Positions 48,201 through 60,918 of a stretch of DNA of 64,000 nucleotides are shown here, in pieces (positions within the stretch are counted from its first letter, which is position 1; every line of letters begins with the position of its first letter). The translations under genes were made by a program, and so were the position numbers. The DNA is from Phallus indusiatus (taxonomy: Eukaryota > Basidiomycota > Agaricomycetes > Phallales > Phallaceae): positions 2,170,001-2,234,000 of the forward strand of contig JAQFWX010000002.1 of NCBI GenBank assembly GCA_027605045.1, written 5' to 3'. The notes beneath the pieces are model-generated. The model was not told the origin of the DNA and made no database searches. It was given only the letters and a program-made list of their open reading frames with translations.

Positions 48201-50975
48201 CCGCTAATAGACTAAGCACTTCAAACAAGTGCAGTAATTGGGTGCGAAACAAATCGTTAATTTCACCCAGAATGTCATCAAGTTTCGAATTTTGCAAGTG
48301 GTATCCCCAAAAACAACATGCATATGACAAGAAAGATGGAATTGCTTTGGCTACTCGAGAATCGAAATCCGGCACATCTCTATTGCGTTCGTGTGACGTT
48401 TCCAGTTCGCAGATATTGAACCGAAGCATCCCATTCATGACCCGTAAACATGCGTGCGTGAAAGAACTTTGGTCCGACGTATCAATGTAATACCGATTTT
48501 GAGTCCTGGGCTTTTGGTCGGAACTAAGGAAAAAGTCGAGGACTGAAGTGTGTATTGGTCGAACGTGGGTAGTAGATTGTCCGTCGAGGCCGATGAACAG
48601 CGAATTCAACGACTTCAATACAACTTGAATGTTCTTGCCATCACCACAATCAGGGCCGAAAAATGCCTGCAGGTCCAAGGCTGAGAGTGGCTTCCGTGAA
48701 ACTATGACTGCTCCAATGCATTTTTTCAATGGAACGAGATAGCTGTCAGAGTGACAGCCTGGCTGGGCGTCGAGAACCCGGTGATACATTTCGTACAAGG
48801 AAGATGTCGATTCGGAAAGGACAGTCCTGAGTCGTTGCGCTGCTTCTAATTCATCGAGTTCTAGAATATAGTCGCATGCGATTTTCGCCCATATGAAAAG
48901 GCTTTGTGCTCTCTGAGCCAATAACAAACACCAATTCTTGTTCACCGTTTTCAAAATTCCCGATATGCCAGACAGTTCATGTGAAAGGACTTGTTGAATG
49001 TCGTTCAATGTATCAGTTGAGTTAACGTCCGCCATATATTTGCAGCAAATGTTTCGATGTTGATGGAATACTTTGATATCGTGTTCGGGACGAGACGTTA
49101 TTATGATACGGTAATTGCTCGGAAGTTCTGAGCTCCGTTCAAAAAGTAAGGGCAGAAGGTTCTTGCGTTCCTTTTGGTCACCGCTCTCGTCCAAGGCATC
49201 TACGATGATAATCACCCGCTTTGTCGTCCCCTTAGACGGCTTGATAATCATTTCATTGAATTGTGTTTGGAGATCCAAGGATTTTCTAATCGCAATGTCT
49301 CGGACAGCCTGTACGAGATTTCGTTTCCACAACACATGACGATCGGCCAAGTTGCGAGAAATGGTGCTGAATAAGAGATTGATTTTTCCCTTATTGCTTC
49401 TATTGAAGCAGAAGAACGAGCCTAATTTGTCACCCAATTCTTTTGCGACCGTGTGAGCAACTGCTGATTTTCCGGTGCCTGCTTGTCCGCTAAGGATGAG
49501 AACGCGTGCAGATGTATCTGCCTGATAAATCCATTCGACTATCTCACTAATTAGCTTTTCGCGAGTTCCATGTAGACACATTTTACTGTGGTCAAGGCCA
49601 ACGTTATCTGCGTATGGTATATCGCCAAGACGATTGAAATCATCTTACAGATATATTAGGGACCGGATACACAATAATAAGGAGGGACGAAGACTTACCA
49701 CTATTCGAAGTCGTGATTCCTATTTGCAGTATCAAAAAATCTTCTACCGTCTTAAAAATTTGATCAAATGATTCCTTAAATTTCGAAATCTTGCTATCGA
49801 AGCCCACTCCTTTCATTAGATTCGTACCTGATCATCAGATGAAATGTCACATTACTTGAACTAAGCTGAGAATGAAAGCAAATATAGCTACCGGCACTAT
49901 TATTGGTATACTTCTTAATGAAATCGACGCACTCGCAAGTTGTATCAATGAGAAGCTTCAATTTATCGCTTTGAGTGTCCGTAAGAACAGACAATCTATC
50001 CGCTTCGTTTATGTACTTGTAAATGTCCACCAAGCGGTCAAATAAATTTTGAACATTTTTATCTCGGTTTGCGTGCATTTGAAGGATCTAGAAAAGGAGT
50101 CAGCCATCATGAGAAATATAAGAATGGTAGCCCTCACATTTGGAACAATTGAGAGGATACTCCAAGCTTGGTGACCGTATGGATGCAGCTATATTTTGTC
50201 GCTAATTAGGATAATTCACAAGCTAGCAATAATTTAGTACAAACCGAAGAAACAGAATCCGCCGCCGTCTTTACGAGGTCGAAATAGGTAAGAAAGACAG
50301 ACCAAGATACGCCTTGGGTAAAATAGATACCCTCGCTCTGTCGTTTGGCTTTGTCTAGCAAATCCTTGAAGCAATCTTCTTTGATTGTGAAACTTAGTTG
50401 ACTCTGCTGGCCCAGAGAAACTTTGCAAACTCCTGTGGCAATTTCGTAAATGAGAATGAAGGTGAGGGCGGTGAAACATACCAGCTGAAGATTGCATTAA
50501 AAGAAGACTGGACACAGTATTTGTATACTCTCCGATTAGAACCCCCAAGTCGTCCGCCTTTCCTTTTTTCATAAGAATTTTGAAGGTGATGGTGGATTCT
50601 GTAGTAACATTATAGCTTTTTTAAGGGAGTTAGTCGAATGGCGGGTGATTACAGATCCGATAGCCTCACAGAATCTGTTCGCTCCAAACAACCCGATTGT
50701 TCTTGCGATTCCCTACAGCTGACTCCAATCTTTCGTGATCATTACCGGTGACCTTGGAGATTTCGATAACGAAGGTCGGTTTTCTCCAAGGAAAGGAAGA
50801 AGCGGGAGGATTTTCCAGTTCAATATCTACAAACGCCATCAATCTACATGCAAAATATGTTGTTTAACTTCCTAATACCGGAAATCGCATATCGATACTG
50901 CTGAAGGCTGGGAGAGAAAATTAATTAGTTTACTGGTACTGATAATAAACGATAACTTCACAACAATAATGACAT
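45205..50975 (-). pseudogene. NLR D: A-like C2/NACHT/WD40 paralogue, disrupted by a MITE and a frameshift
   Basis: Exons 1-9 are intact and match A in length: 50962..50975, 50879..50907, 50670..50826, 50482..50615, 50245..50432, 50138..50188, 49892..50087, 49699..49827 and 48151..49643, all with GT..AG introns. NACHT carries GQAGTGKS and VIIIVDALDE. The WD40 exon starts at 48103. It reads to about 47240, where a 160-bp inverted-repeat element (47079-47238) brings an in-frame stop (KSKEVYID, then stop). The WD40 frame resumes at 47075. A one-base deletion near 45506-45511 relative to A then shifts the last ~95 codons (45205-45495) out of frame. Up to the first stop the locus could encode a protein with C2, linker, NACHT and about four WD40 blades, so a truncated product cannot be excluded. 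The 5' flank and N-terminal half are very close to A. Confidence 0.83.
47079..47238. mobile_element. MITE: 160-bp near-perfect inverted repeat in the WD40 exon of NLR D
   Basis: Fifty-base perfect terminal inverted repeats (47079-47128 and 47189-47238) begin TGTCGCAAAAATCGAAAGAG. A second inverted pair (CACATTTTATCGGTT and AACCGATAAAATGTG) fills most of the centre. The sequence is absent at the equivalent place in NLRs A, C and E. A clean target duplication could not be fixed because the insertion edge also carries a short GACA-type expansion on the right side. Perfect arms suggest a recent insertion. Confidence 0.85.
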
Positions 50976-51480
50976 TACTGGCTTGCGTGGTCAACGATGG
51001 TTTGGATAGTGGATAGTGAAGGTAGTTAAAGTAAATCTGGGGTGAAATTGCAACGCAGCTTGTTATTTGACAGCCCGCACAGCTTTGTACACTGAAAACG
51101 AACAAACAAAAGAGGTTCTCACGAGTCATGCTATAAGTTTTCAATTTCAGCATGACTGAACGCTTGCGATTCGCCTTTGGAGACAAGGCAGTGCGCAAAG
51201 ATAGTGCCTTGGCTAAAGTCGGGTTCGTCCGATCACTCGCGTTTTCCAAGTAGAGCGTTGGCTCATACATAGCTAGTGCGGATAGCGGGGACAAAAAAAC
51301 TCAGTTGGCATTGGATCCCCGTTTGCTGGCTAGAGCACGAATACATCCCGTTATTCACTTTTCGTGATTCGTTGGCGATGATTCAGGCAAGTTTCAAGGA
51401 AGAATTGTTAGTGAGATATATTTACATCTATAAACGAATGACCCATTCTGTTCATTTGCCTAACAAACGTTGTATTGAAT
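50976..51480 (-). promoter_or_regulatory. Upstream region of NLR D, conserved with NLR A
   Basis: Matches 10157-10660 upstream of A, including GGTTTGGATAGTGG and AAATCTGGGGTGAAAT. The pair A/D and the pair B/C therefore have different upstream sequence classes. No TATA box or initiator assigned. Confidence 0.35.
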
Positions 51481-52600
51481 AAACAATCGAGTTCGCGAGA
51501 TAGCCTATTGAAAGAGGGGTGTAAGTCTTCCACTAGCCATACAACAAAACCGAAAGACTCACCCAGTCCTCCATCCTTCTTACCGACATACCGCATTACA
51601 TAGTAACCTACGCATTTAATTGTCAGACTCTTCGGGGGTGAGCGCGATAGCCGGGATCTTGCCCCAGAAGATAAACTTTGGCTTAATATACTCCGCAGCA
51701 TATCTTTTTAAACCGTCGCCACCAAAGCCGTAGTACCCCACGATTGAGCTCGTGCACGTAGCCACCTCCTCAGCGATAGTCTCTTCTATCTTCGCAGACC
51801 AGCTAGGGCCTACTTTAGAGTGGAAGATCATCAACTTCACGAGTGTGATGAGGCTATGTGTCCCTGGCATGGGTGTGGACATTGGACGACAGTGAAATGA
51901 ATCGCGGTTCCTAACAATGATACGTCGATAGAGGTGCTTCAATAATTAAGCTTGCGCCAGTGTTCACAGAAAGAAGCATCGGTTTGTGCATATTGTTTCC
52001 GCACAACATCTACACAACGCATATTTTGTGTGAATACTGTTTGATTGTTTTGTTTTTCTTTTTACCCTACGCGTGTTTTTTGTGCCCCAGTTCGCCGCAT
52101 GAGTTGATGATGTCGATGGTTTACTGAGAGTTCTGAGGTCGGTGTCGGTAGGAGCGTTACTAAGCAAGCTTTCACCGAGAATGTTGGTGTCCTGAGCGTA
52201 GGTCCTTGACGAACAATATATTGATTTAAGAGAGTGGCGAGACGTCGCGTTATCCGGCATTCTTGGACATAGTGTTCACGTGTCTTTGGGGTTGGCGTGA
52301 CGAACTCAGAAAGTGATGCAATGCACGTAAGCTAGACAAGGCGATTAGGAATGCCAAATTCGAGAGAGAGAAGACCACAAGAACATCACACCAAATTCAC
52401 GTCCTAACCAGGGTTCTGACCTTCACTCTCACGTTCACCGAGTGTCATACTCCGTTTTCCAGCGACATAAGCCGTAACGTGCTCAATAACACAAGCACCT
52501 AGATCCACCGGCAGCGATAACGACAGTTGAATGAGTAGTCCACGGACTAAAAAGAATCACTAAAGAACTACTTCATTAGGTGGGATGAACGCGAAATCGA
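51480..52600 (-). repeat. R-unit copy 12, upstream of NLR D
   Basis: GTGAGTCTTTCGG (minus) near 51562 is the splice-like boundary. The minus frame 51616-51942 reads LKRYAAEYIKPKFIFWGKIP, parallel to the same phrase in copies 3 and 6, and is the longest exon-like frame for that part. The block CCACCGGCAGCGATAACGAC lies near 52507. Confidence 0.57.
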
Positions 52601-54300
52601 GAGTATCGTATAACTACCGCTTTGTTGAGCTTGAAGACGTTCGGAATGTTTGTAAGACTTTGGTAGATCCACATGAATGATGAATACAGTATCTTGTGTG
52701 TCTACTGCAGTTGAGCTTAGGTCGCAGACAGATGAGGTGAATGGATGAGATTTGAAATGACTTACGAGGGAGATAGCGAAAAAGACGGGGCTTGGGAAAA
52801 GCACTGAAATATTGAGGAACTTAAAATCGGCCTTAGTGATTGGTCTCGTCAAGCCCCGAATATTTTCGCGAATAAGACGTGATACAGGGAAAATAGACGC
52901 ATCAACGTATGCGTCATGGTCGTGTGCCGGGAGTTTCCGAGTTTATTGGCGCTTATAGCTCTTATTCACCTAATACAGCGACAGGTCGAGTGCGGGCTTA
53001 ACGTGCTGTTTAGGCTGTTGATGGTGCTTCCAAGTACGATAATCTCTTCAATAAGCTATTACCGGTTTGTTTTTGCATTTGAACTTTGTGGCTCACTTTG
53101 CGTCTTGCGTTGATTTACGTAGATAGGAGTAGTTGGCTCTCTTTCTTATTGAATCCCCGGTGTCACCAGTAACGACTGATAAGTTCGTTCTTATGACGCT
53201 GAGCATAATTCCTGTTTACCGATGCTCTTCGTACTCCCTGTCCTCGATAAGAACCTGGTACAGCAAGCTTGAAAGCATGACGTGCCTATATTCCGACCTT
53301 CAATTCTTCCTAGCGATGCCTAACAATAATGTCTATCATCCGCAGGACATTTCGAGGAACTTAACTCAAGATCCTCTGAGCTCTCGAGAATTTCGGGTTT
53401 CATTGAGATTGAATATCACAGATCCGGAGAATGCGCACGCTGAACCCCTAATACGATCCATACCTGCAGTCCCTCCAAAAGTGCGTGTAAAACAACTGGA
53501 CATCAGCGTCAATGTTCAACGCTCGTATTCTCTTGCCCTAATGAGCACGTACCTAAATTTGGGGATGATACTGACCGAGCCGAAATTGGCTTGGAGACGT
53601 TACCAGGCGATATCTCAGAATATTGGCTCGCCCGGGTGCAAGCTCTTGGCGACGAATCTGTTTGTGTTGCCGGCAGAAATGGCAAGGTGTTTTACGGCCG
53701 TCATGGACATGGCGTTCGTAACGTGGATGTCAACCTGGAGTGACTTGTCTTCAGGGACGCGTTTCACGGCGGTGCGATACACTTATGAGGTGATCCAACG
53801 CACGAAAGCTAGACAAAATGATTAGAAATGACAACGTTGAGAGAAAAGATCACGAAATCAACATACTGGTAACCGAGTCCGCGTACTAGCCAGAAATCGG
53901 GTGTGTGATTCCCCGTTCACTGAGGGACGTATCCCGTTTCCCAGGAACACAAACTGATGTGTTCAAGAACACTAGCAGCGTAACGGCATCCAGATCCGGC
54001 AGCGATAACAGCAGTCGAATAAGCATGTAGTCCACTTGAATCAGGGTCACTGAAAGTAGTACTGACGTAGGCTAGCGTAGGCTCTTCATTAGGAGAGATG
54101 AGTGTGAGATCGAGGAATCACCACGGCGTTTTGAGACGTACACATGCTGATCGTGAACCCCGTTCCCAAGGTAGGCTGAAACTGGAAAGTGAGAGTCTGC
54201 TGCAGAGGTAATACAAAATACAAATAAAGGGTGTGCGAATGAGTGCTAATACAGGGAGAATGAGTGTGTTAAAAGTGCGTGTTATGGTCACAACGAAGGA
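52600..54300. repeat. R-unit copy 13, composite, with a 230-codon plus-strand ORF
   Basis: Two partial units. Minus-strand intron-like segment at 53809-53866 (GTATGTTGATTTC to TTTGTCTAG). The block CCGGCAGCGATAACAGCAGT lies near 53995. The plus ORF 53133-53825 (230 codons, starting MALFLIESPVSP) is the longest plus-strand ORF of the window. Its right third is antisense to the repeated unit, and its left two thirds (LNITDPENAHAEPL) have only a short counterpart near 15830-15910. No family recognised. The ORF may be accidental. Confidence 0.42.
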
Positions 54301-55360
54301 CGCACTCGGGAGACCCCAAGTTTGCTTACACGTGTTTTTCCGCTCTTACACCGCGCAAATTTGGGACTCGTACGAAATAATCTTTGAAGTTTCATAAATT
54401 CCATCGTGTTATTTCTCAATATCACGTCAACATATCCTTCCATCCTTTCGTACAGGCAGAAAGTCGGATTTCCCAATTTGTGTGAGAATTCGAGGGAAGA
54501 GGCATACTTTGCGCCTTAAAACAATTGATATTTCGGCATATCTACCGCTGGAGAGGATAGCAACTATATGCCTAATTCAAATTGTCCACGCGTGTTCATG
54601 ATTTTGATTGTTCGAGAGGGTTATAGTAATTTCAACGTTAGTCCTTACTTGTTGATGTAGACTTAATGACGTAAAGCATTATTTTTGGTCTAAGCTTTCA
54701 TCTATATGACATATAGTCTCGTCTCTTTCTCAGAATCCTCGAGTTCTACCTCTTCTGTGACCGGCGTTGTTGTGAAGAAATGTAAAAATCCCACTCTCAC
54801 GAACTTCTTCGATTAGTCGATTCTTTAATCCCCCTTAGTGGATACTAATGTGATACTTATTTGACGCAGCAGTGAAGTGATGGAATTTCCAGCTTCGTCC
54901 AGCGTTCGAATGATTTTGAACAGGACAAGTTTGAAACGCCTAAAATTCAAAGCCAAACAATGAATTGTCAAAGATAGTTGGCAGGCGGCATGTTTCACAG
55001 GAATTTGTAATCAAGCACCGGAAAAACAAATTCTATAATGGTTCGAGCTTTCGACTCTGGATTATGAACAAAATCATTGCGCTCGCAAATTGTGTTCCCA
55101 CTGCAGATGCTGCGTCCTGAAACTCTGGATCCTCCCTTCGGAGCAATGCATTTATACACTCACATATGCTTTCCGTTCCCACTGATTGTAATAAGACAAG
55201 TAACCATAATTTGATAACGAGAGCAGTTGATTTAGTTTCGTTTCCATGTAGTGCTATGACAGTGAGAGTCTAAAAGCCAACTTCCAAGAGATGGTTCTGT
55301 GAAAGAAAAATTTTGGCTCTGGGTTCAGGCGTGCAAGCGAGGCGTTCACGCCGAGAAAAT
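54300..55360. other. Intergenic stretch with nothing recognised
   Basis: AT-richer DNA between composite R-units. No ORF above about 60 codons with support, no inverted repeats at its ends, and no similarity to other parts of the window that I could see. Confidence 0.3.
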
Positions 55361-55890
55361 GTTAAAGAATGATAATGTGTAGCTAGCCAGATCCAATGAT
55401 TCAGGCATTTTATAAAGAAGAGCCAGTGAGATAGATTGCGTAACTGTAAGTTCATATGCCTAACACGAATAAATGATCAAATTCGCCAAGTGACCTAGTA
55501 ATAGCCTATTGAAGGGCGGGTGTAAGTTTACCGCAAGTCACACAATAAAACTAAGAAAATAACCTAGGTCTCCGCCCTTCAATTTGTATCCACCGTATCG
55601 ACTTCAAAGGAAGAACATGTCATCCTCATCACGAAGGTCAAGGGTACCAGGCATGAGACGATCTGTTCCGGACGTGGGAGTGGAATGTTGGGCGATGGTG
55701 GGGTGAACTGTGTTTCTCTGTCGATAATTCGTCCTCAGTTTCTGGGCGATGGTAGGACCAACTGTATCGCTGGGTTGTTAAACCGATGCAAGGTTGCATA
55801 ATCAGCTTTCATTATGCCCGTTGAACCCTGAATAAACGATCGCAGTCGGGAAGTAACATAATAACAGCTCATCGAAGGGGCGTGCAAGTC
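55360..55890 (-). repeat. R-unit fragment 14
   Basis: CAGGCATTTTATAAAGAAGA near 55405 and GTGTAAGTTTACCGCAAGTC near 55520 match the low-coordinate edge of units near 38.8-39.0 kb. The copy is truncated after about 500 bp. Confidence 0.48.
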
Positions 55891-57110
55891 AGTAATATTA
55901 TAATTCATCCAATAAAAGCGAGAGACTAATGCAAACTCTCCATGCTCCTGTAGCCATCACATCGCATCACATAGTCGCTGATGAAACCAGAGCTGGGAGT
56001 GAGCGAAAGTCAATCTCCATATCACCTTCAGTCTCCAGTTGACGCGAAAGACCTCATTCATTAGGTTTCATCATGTCATCTTCTCCTCCGTCATATCCAA
56101 AACATGTTCTTCATGGCGAATCGATGATGTTGCTAACCTTGCCGAGAGGTCAATGTCGTAGAAGCGAGTCTAGCTTCGCAAAGGTTACGAGACAAGCTGC
56201 TACCGTACCCGAAATTATGACGTGCCCCGGTGTAAACTGTTGACGGTAAATCTGTTTCTATTGATGCTGGCCACAGTTTTCATGACGTAGATGTCGATTG
56301 AGGGTATTTCCGAGGAGACGTTCCATGGTACGATGGAGTTGGGAGGCAATCCATGCAACTAAAAGATGGCTGGAATCAACGACGAAAACAAAAGACTATG
56401 ACGGCTACATACCAAAGTTATATACTAGTTCTTAATCTAACCTACGTTTCCACGTTCACTGAGTCATATTCCGTCTTCAGCGTAATTGTTACAATATCCA
56501 TAGCCACCAGGAACAATGACGACGGCCGAATAAGTAGGTCCACCGACGTAGGCCCTCGAGAGCACACCTTAAGAGAACAAACGCGAAGTACGGTGTATCA
56601 CCACAATTCTATTGGTGTTCAAAGCTTTCAGGATGTTCGTAAAACCTTGGCAAATGAAGTTCTGGTATGACTGAAGAGGACAAATTTCGTGCATCTGTTC
56701 CCGCTAAGCCTTGGACACTTGGTCTCACGCAGGAGAAATAGTGGACAGAAGAGACTCGAGACCGCTGAAGCGCTGATGCATATGCTCTGACGACTAGGGC
56801 AGCCGAGAGGATGTGTTGACTAAGAGCGCAGGAGAGGTACTGTGAAACTAAGTATAAAACGGACGCTGCCTGCTTTACCGGGAATGAAAGCGACATAAGC
56901 GGCCGACAGAAGACAATGAGAGTTGGCGCAAGGGGAATACAAAGCAAAAATATGACACAAACACAGTGTATTTTTGCGCGAGTAAGTGCCAATATAGGAA
57001 GATAACCTCGTAAGGAAACTTGGTGAAAAGGCACGACGCGGAGTTTCCGAGCTCAAGCGCTCACATGCTCACACCTCCGAGACACCTTCAAGATTGAATA
57101 CCACGAAGCA
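55890..57110 (-). repeat. R-unit copy 15
   Basis: Closest relative of copy 7 (27000-28270). The intron-like segment at 56359-56412 has the same 54-nt length. Plus ORFs 27507-27821 and 56353-56670 (104 and 105 codons, both ending DVRKTLANEVLV-like) align well because the two DNA copies are young, not because of detectable coding constraint. Confidence 0.58.
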
Positions 57111-57470
57111 TGCATTGAACCATAATATGATGTTCTCATAATGTGTACCGTTTGCTACATTATTTTCAAACATAGCTTCGTTTCAGCAAATGTATTATTG
57201 TCATTACCATTTTTTAATTGAGCCATCCAAGTTCGTAGCATTGCTATTTTATCTCCCGTGCTTCCAGGTAAAGAGTTTGTAAGAAGCACGTGTATAAAAG
57301 CTGAGATGAACCTCGGGCTGAACTATTCAGTGTTTCAACGGGACTCTTCCAAATACAATGAATGGTCATATCCGTCGACTACAGTGCGACGAACTCCTGA
57401 GTCCCGCGACCTTTTTTCAACTCTAAATACACCGATAAAGGGTTCGTTTCATAATGTGATCAAAAGAAAA
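57110..57470. repeat. Spacer duplicated from 28270-28620
   Basis: Carries CATAATATGATGTTCTCATA and CGACGAACTCCTGAGTCCCG as in the other copy. Nothing else recognised. Confidence 0.5.
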
Positions 57471-58905
57471 CCCCGCGAAGTAACCTAATAACAACCTATT
57501 AGAAAGAAAGGTAAGTCCACCACTAGCTGGGGATTAAGAACGAGAGATACCTCAGACTGGCTCTCCGTCCTTCTTATAACCATCCCATCGCATCGACCTA
57601 CACCTTTAATTCTCAAATCTCTCCCAAGCAAGCGATATAGCCGGACCCTTGGCTTCGAGCACAAGGACATGTTCTACACTCTCCGCAGTGTGTGCTAATC
57701 GTAGCCATCAAAGCCGTCCATGAACCACAGCTTCTTCGCCGATGATTTGGGTCGTACAGCCGCTTGTAGACGACTCTGAAAGGGAAGAACATCATAACGT
57801 TTCGCGAATGTCGATGACGAATCCAGACCAGGGGGTAGGCATGAGACTGGTTGATGAACAGCGGTGAATTACACCGTGTTTTCTTCATCGTGGCTCTGTC
57901 ATCGGTTGCGTACGATGTGCTGATGGAGGAGCTTCAGAACATGCCTTTCCTTTTAGAAAGAATTATGGACTTGTCCATGTTAGTCTCTGTGCGACGCGTT
58001 TCGACCTCAGTCTCCGGCTGACGCGAGAACTCATGTTCATTAGGCTTCCGTCAAGTCATTAGTCGTACCGACATATATACTTCGTGTCCTGATTCACTGT
58101 ATGAATCGATGATATCACTGATTTCGACGAGAGCTCCGAGATCGGTGTTGATAGAACTGTCGCCGAGATGTTGGCGTGTCCGAGGTGTAGATTCTCAGTG
58201 ATGAATTTGTCGACATTGAGAGGGTGGCGAGACGTTATCTGGCATTCTTAGACATAATGTCCACCTGGAGCGTATCTTTGAGGACGCATTTTGAGTAACG
58301 ACGAACTTGAGGCGATCAAGTGCATGTAAAAGCTAGACCAGACGATTAAAACCGACAACGTCGAGAGAAAAGAAAGCGAGAATATAATACCGAATTCATT
58401 CACTAGGTGGAGATCTGACTTGCACTCGCATTCACCGAGTGTCATACTCCGTTCGGCGTTTCCAGCAACATAAGCCGGAACGTGTTCAAGAACATAGCAC
58501 CCCAGTCAACCAGCGGCGATGACGACAGTCGAATGTGTAGTCCACCAGCTCAAATAGAGTCACCAAAAGCGTCACTGCACTTCGGATTACGCCTTCACTA
58601 GGCAGGATGAACGTGCAATCGAGGGTATCATCACAGCTTTCTTGAGCTTGAAGACGCTCGGAATGTTCGTAAAGAACTTTGGTGAATCCACACGAGTAAC
58701 GACTATGATACCCTGTGCGTCTGTTCCAGCTGAGCCCCTCGGTCGCATAATGATGAGATAGAGGATGGGTGGGGTTTGAGATGTGTGACGACGGAAATGG
58801 TGGATAGGATGTGGTTCGGGAGTAGTGCACGTGGGGGACTACGAAACGAAGGCGGTAGGCTGACACTGGAAAATGGGGCAAAAATAGGGTACAACTAAAG
58901 GTTAT
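57470..58905 (-). repeat. R-unit copy 16
   Basis: Collinear with copy 8. The minus ORF 58486-59031 (181 codons) runs across this copy into the next and through the splice-like segment, so it is not a credible gene. The block CCAGCGGCGATGACGACAGT lies near 58508. Confidence 0.57.
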
Positions 58906-58909
58906 TTGT

Positions 58910-60365
58910 CTGCGGAATAACCTAGTATAGCCCCCTGAAAGAGGGTGTAAATCTCTCTCTAGCGATATAATAAAACCGAGAGACTCACCCAGCTCTATCA
59001 CATCACATAGACCTACGTGTTTGACCTTCAAAACTTCTCATAAGTAAACGTGGTTAATCAGGGCCTTGCCCTCGAGGATAAAACTAAGCTTGATAAGTAA
59101 GCTCCGCAACGTGTTTCCTAATCATTGCAACCAAAGTCGCAGGATTACATGTTCGAGCTCGTGCACATCGCAGCCTCTTCAGTGATGATCTCGTCCATCT
59201 TCACAAAACGCTAGGTGACTACGTCACAGAGTAAGAACACATCATCAGCTTTACGAAAGTCGTAGATGAACCCAGAGCAGGATGGGGCCATTTGTTCCTG
59301 ACAGAGCTGTAGACGGTGAACGTGGAACAACGGCAAAATGAACCGTAATTCACTTTGTTTCATCGTCTCCGGTTTGCTAATGATGGTACGTTGATGGAGG
59401 AGCTTCAGAATCAGAATCAGCCGCGCCACCACTAACGCCATTGTCCACAGAAACGAGCATCGATTTGCACATGTTGTCTCCGCGCAACATCCCATGATGC
59501 ATACCGTTCTGCGGTCAACACAAATTTTCGCTGGACAGGTCTCGTCGTAGGGTCTTTCCCTTTAATCCCATCCATGTTCCTCGTATCCCATTTTGAACGT
59601 TCATGTAGGAATTGATGTCGCTGGTTACAGAGAATTCCGAGGTTGGTATTGGTAGAAGCGTTGGTCAGGCAATTGATTGTTGTTTTGTTTTAGTCGTAAG
59701 AGAGGACGACGAGACGTCATCCGGCATTCTTGGAGTGTTTGTGGTATAGATGATGACTTGAAAAATGCCTTCGGGGACACATTCCTTGACATGACGAAAC
59801 TGGGGAAGTCATACATGAAACTAGAAGATGATTAAAATCAACGACATGTAAGTTACATCCCAAACTAATGTACTAGTTCTAATTCTTACCTGCGTTCCGC
59901 GTTTACTGAGAGTCGTATCCTGTCTCCACAACTACATTTCCCAGATTTACAATGAACAATAGCGACAGTCAAATAAGTAGACCGCCAAACTGGGACAGAG
60001 CTACATCGATGTAGGCCCTTAAACGTACACCGCCATTGGGAGAACAGACGCAAAGTCCGGAGTGCCACCACAGCTCTGTCAAGCTTCAAAACGTTTGGCG
60101 TATCTGCAGAGGCGAATGAACGCCATAGATAGACGACGAGGACGATGTCTAGTGCGTCTGTTCCCGCCGAGTCTTATTCCCACGTAGACGTGATGGTGAG
60201 CGAATGATACTGCAAGAGGCTTATGACGGAGGTGGTCGAGAAGACGTATTGACTGGAAGAAGTATTGGGGGACAACAAGACGAACGCGGTGATGCGAGTC
60301 CCGTTCCCAAGGTAGGTTGAGGCTGCAGTATATTGAGGATCTGGTGCAGAATTAAATTATAATTG
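58910..60365 (-). repeat. R-unit copy 17 (near full length)
   Basis: Collinear with copies 3 and 9. GTGAGTCTCTCGG (minus) near 58985. Minus frame SSVPVWRSTYLTVAIVHCKS at about 59940-60010 parallels SVPVWWSTYSAVAIVHGGS at about 31140-31200. Central frame ECRMTSRRPLLRLKQNNN near 59690-59740. It is followed directly by the shortened NLR E 3' flank. Confidence 0.57.
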
Positions 60366-60918
60366 ATAGCGAGCTTGACTGGTATGAAGCATTAACGGTG
60401 CACAGTGAGACTTTGTATCGGGCTGTGTCAATCTACCGTGCGCGTGACTCTGTGACAAAAACATTTACGTTCCACATCTCCAACTCAGACTTGTACTAAA
60501 CCACTGAAAAGCAATAGTTTTCTTAGCGTCGAAGATGGATCATTTATGTCAAGCGTCAAGATATGTTGGACGGTTGTAGAGGTGATGCTCTCTCTCACCT
60601 GACGTCTTGGCTCTATTTGAAAATATTCACCTCTGCGGTTTCCCAGTTCCTCTACAATCTACTCTGGACTCCTTTCTCAAAACACACAAACCAGGACGGA
60701 GAAATCAGGATTTCAATGTTTTTCGGCATCGTGGAGCCTTAAAGAACTGCGTTTCACCACGTAGCATCACCCCAGCGGTGTTTGACTAGGACTCTTCACA
60801 TTTGATGCAGCCAATTTAGTAGATAGCGATTGAACGATAGTATAGGATAGTATTCTGAATGAAGCCGGTTAGACCAATCTCCTAATTACACCACAATGTA
60901 TAATAATACAAGATTCGG
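60365..60918. other. 3' flank of NLR E (shortened)
   Basis: Only the NLR-proximal half of the recurrent flank is present, and most of the distal half seen near A, C and D is deleted at about 60470. The small plus ORF is frameshifted here (60607-60789), weakening the case that it encodes a conserved protein. Confidence 0.4.

Noticed and set aside
58486..59031. 181-codon minus ORF
   Set aside because: Reads across the border of two R-units and through the splice-like segment; no equivalent in the collinear copies.
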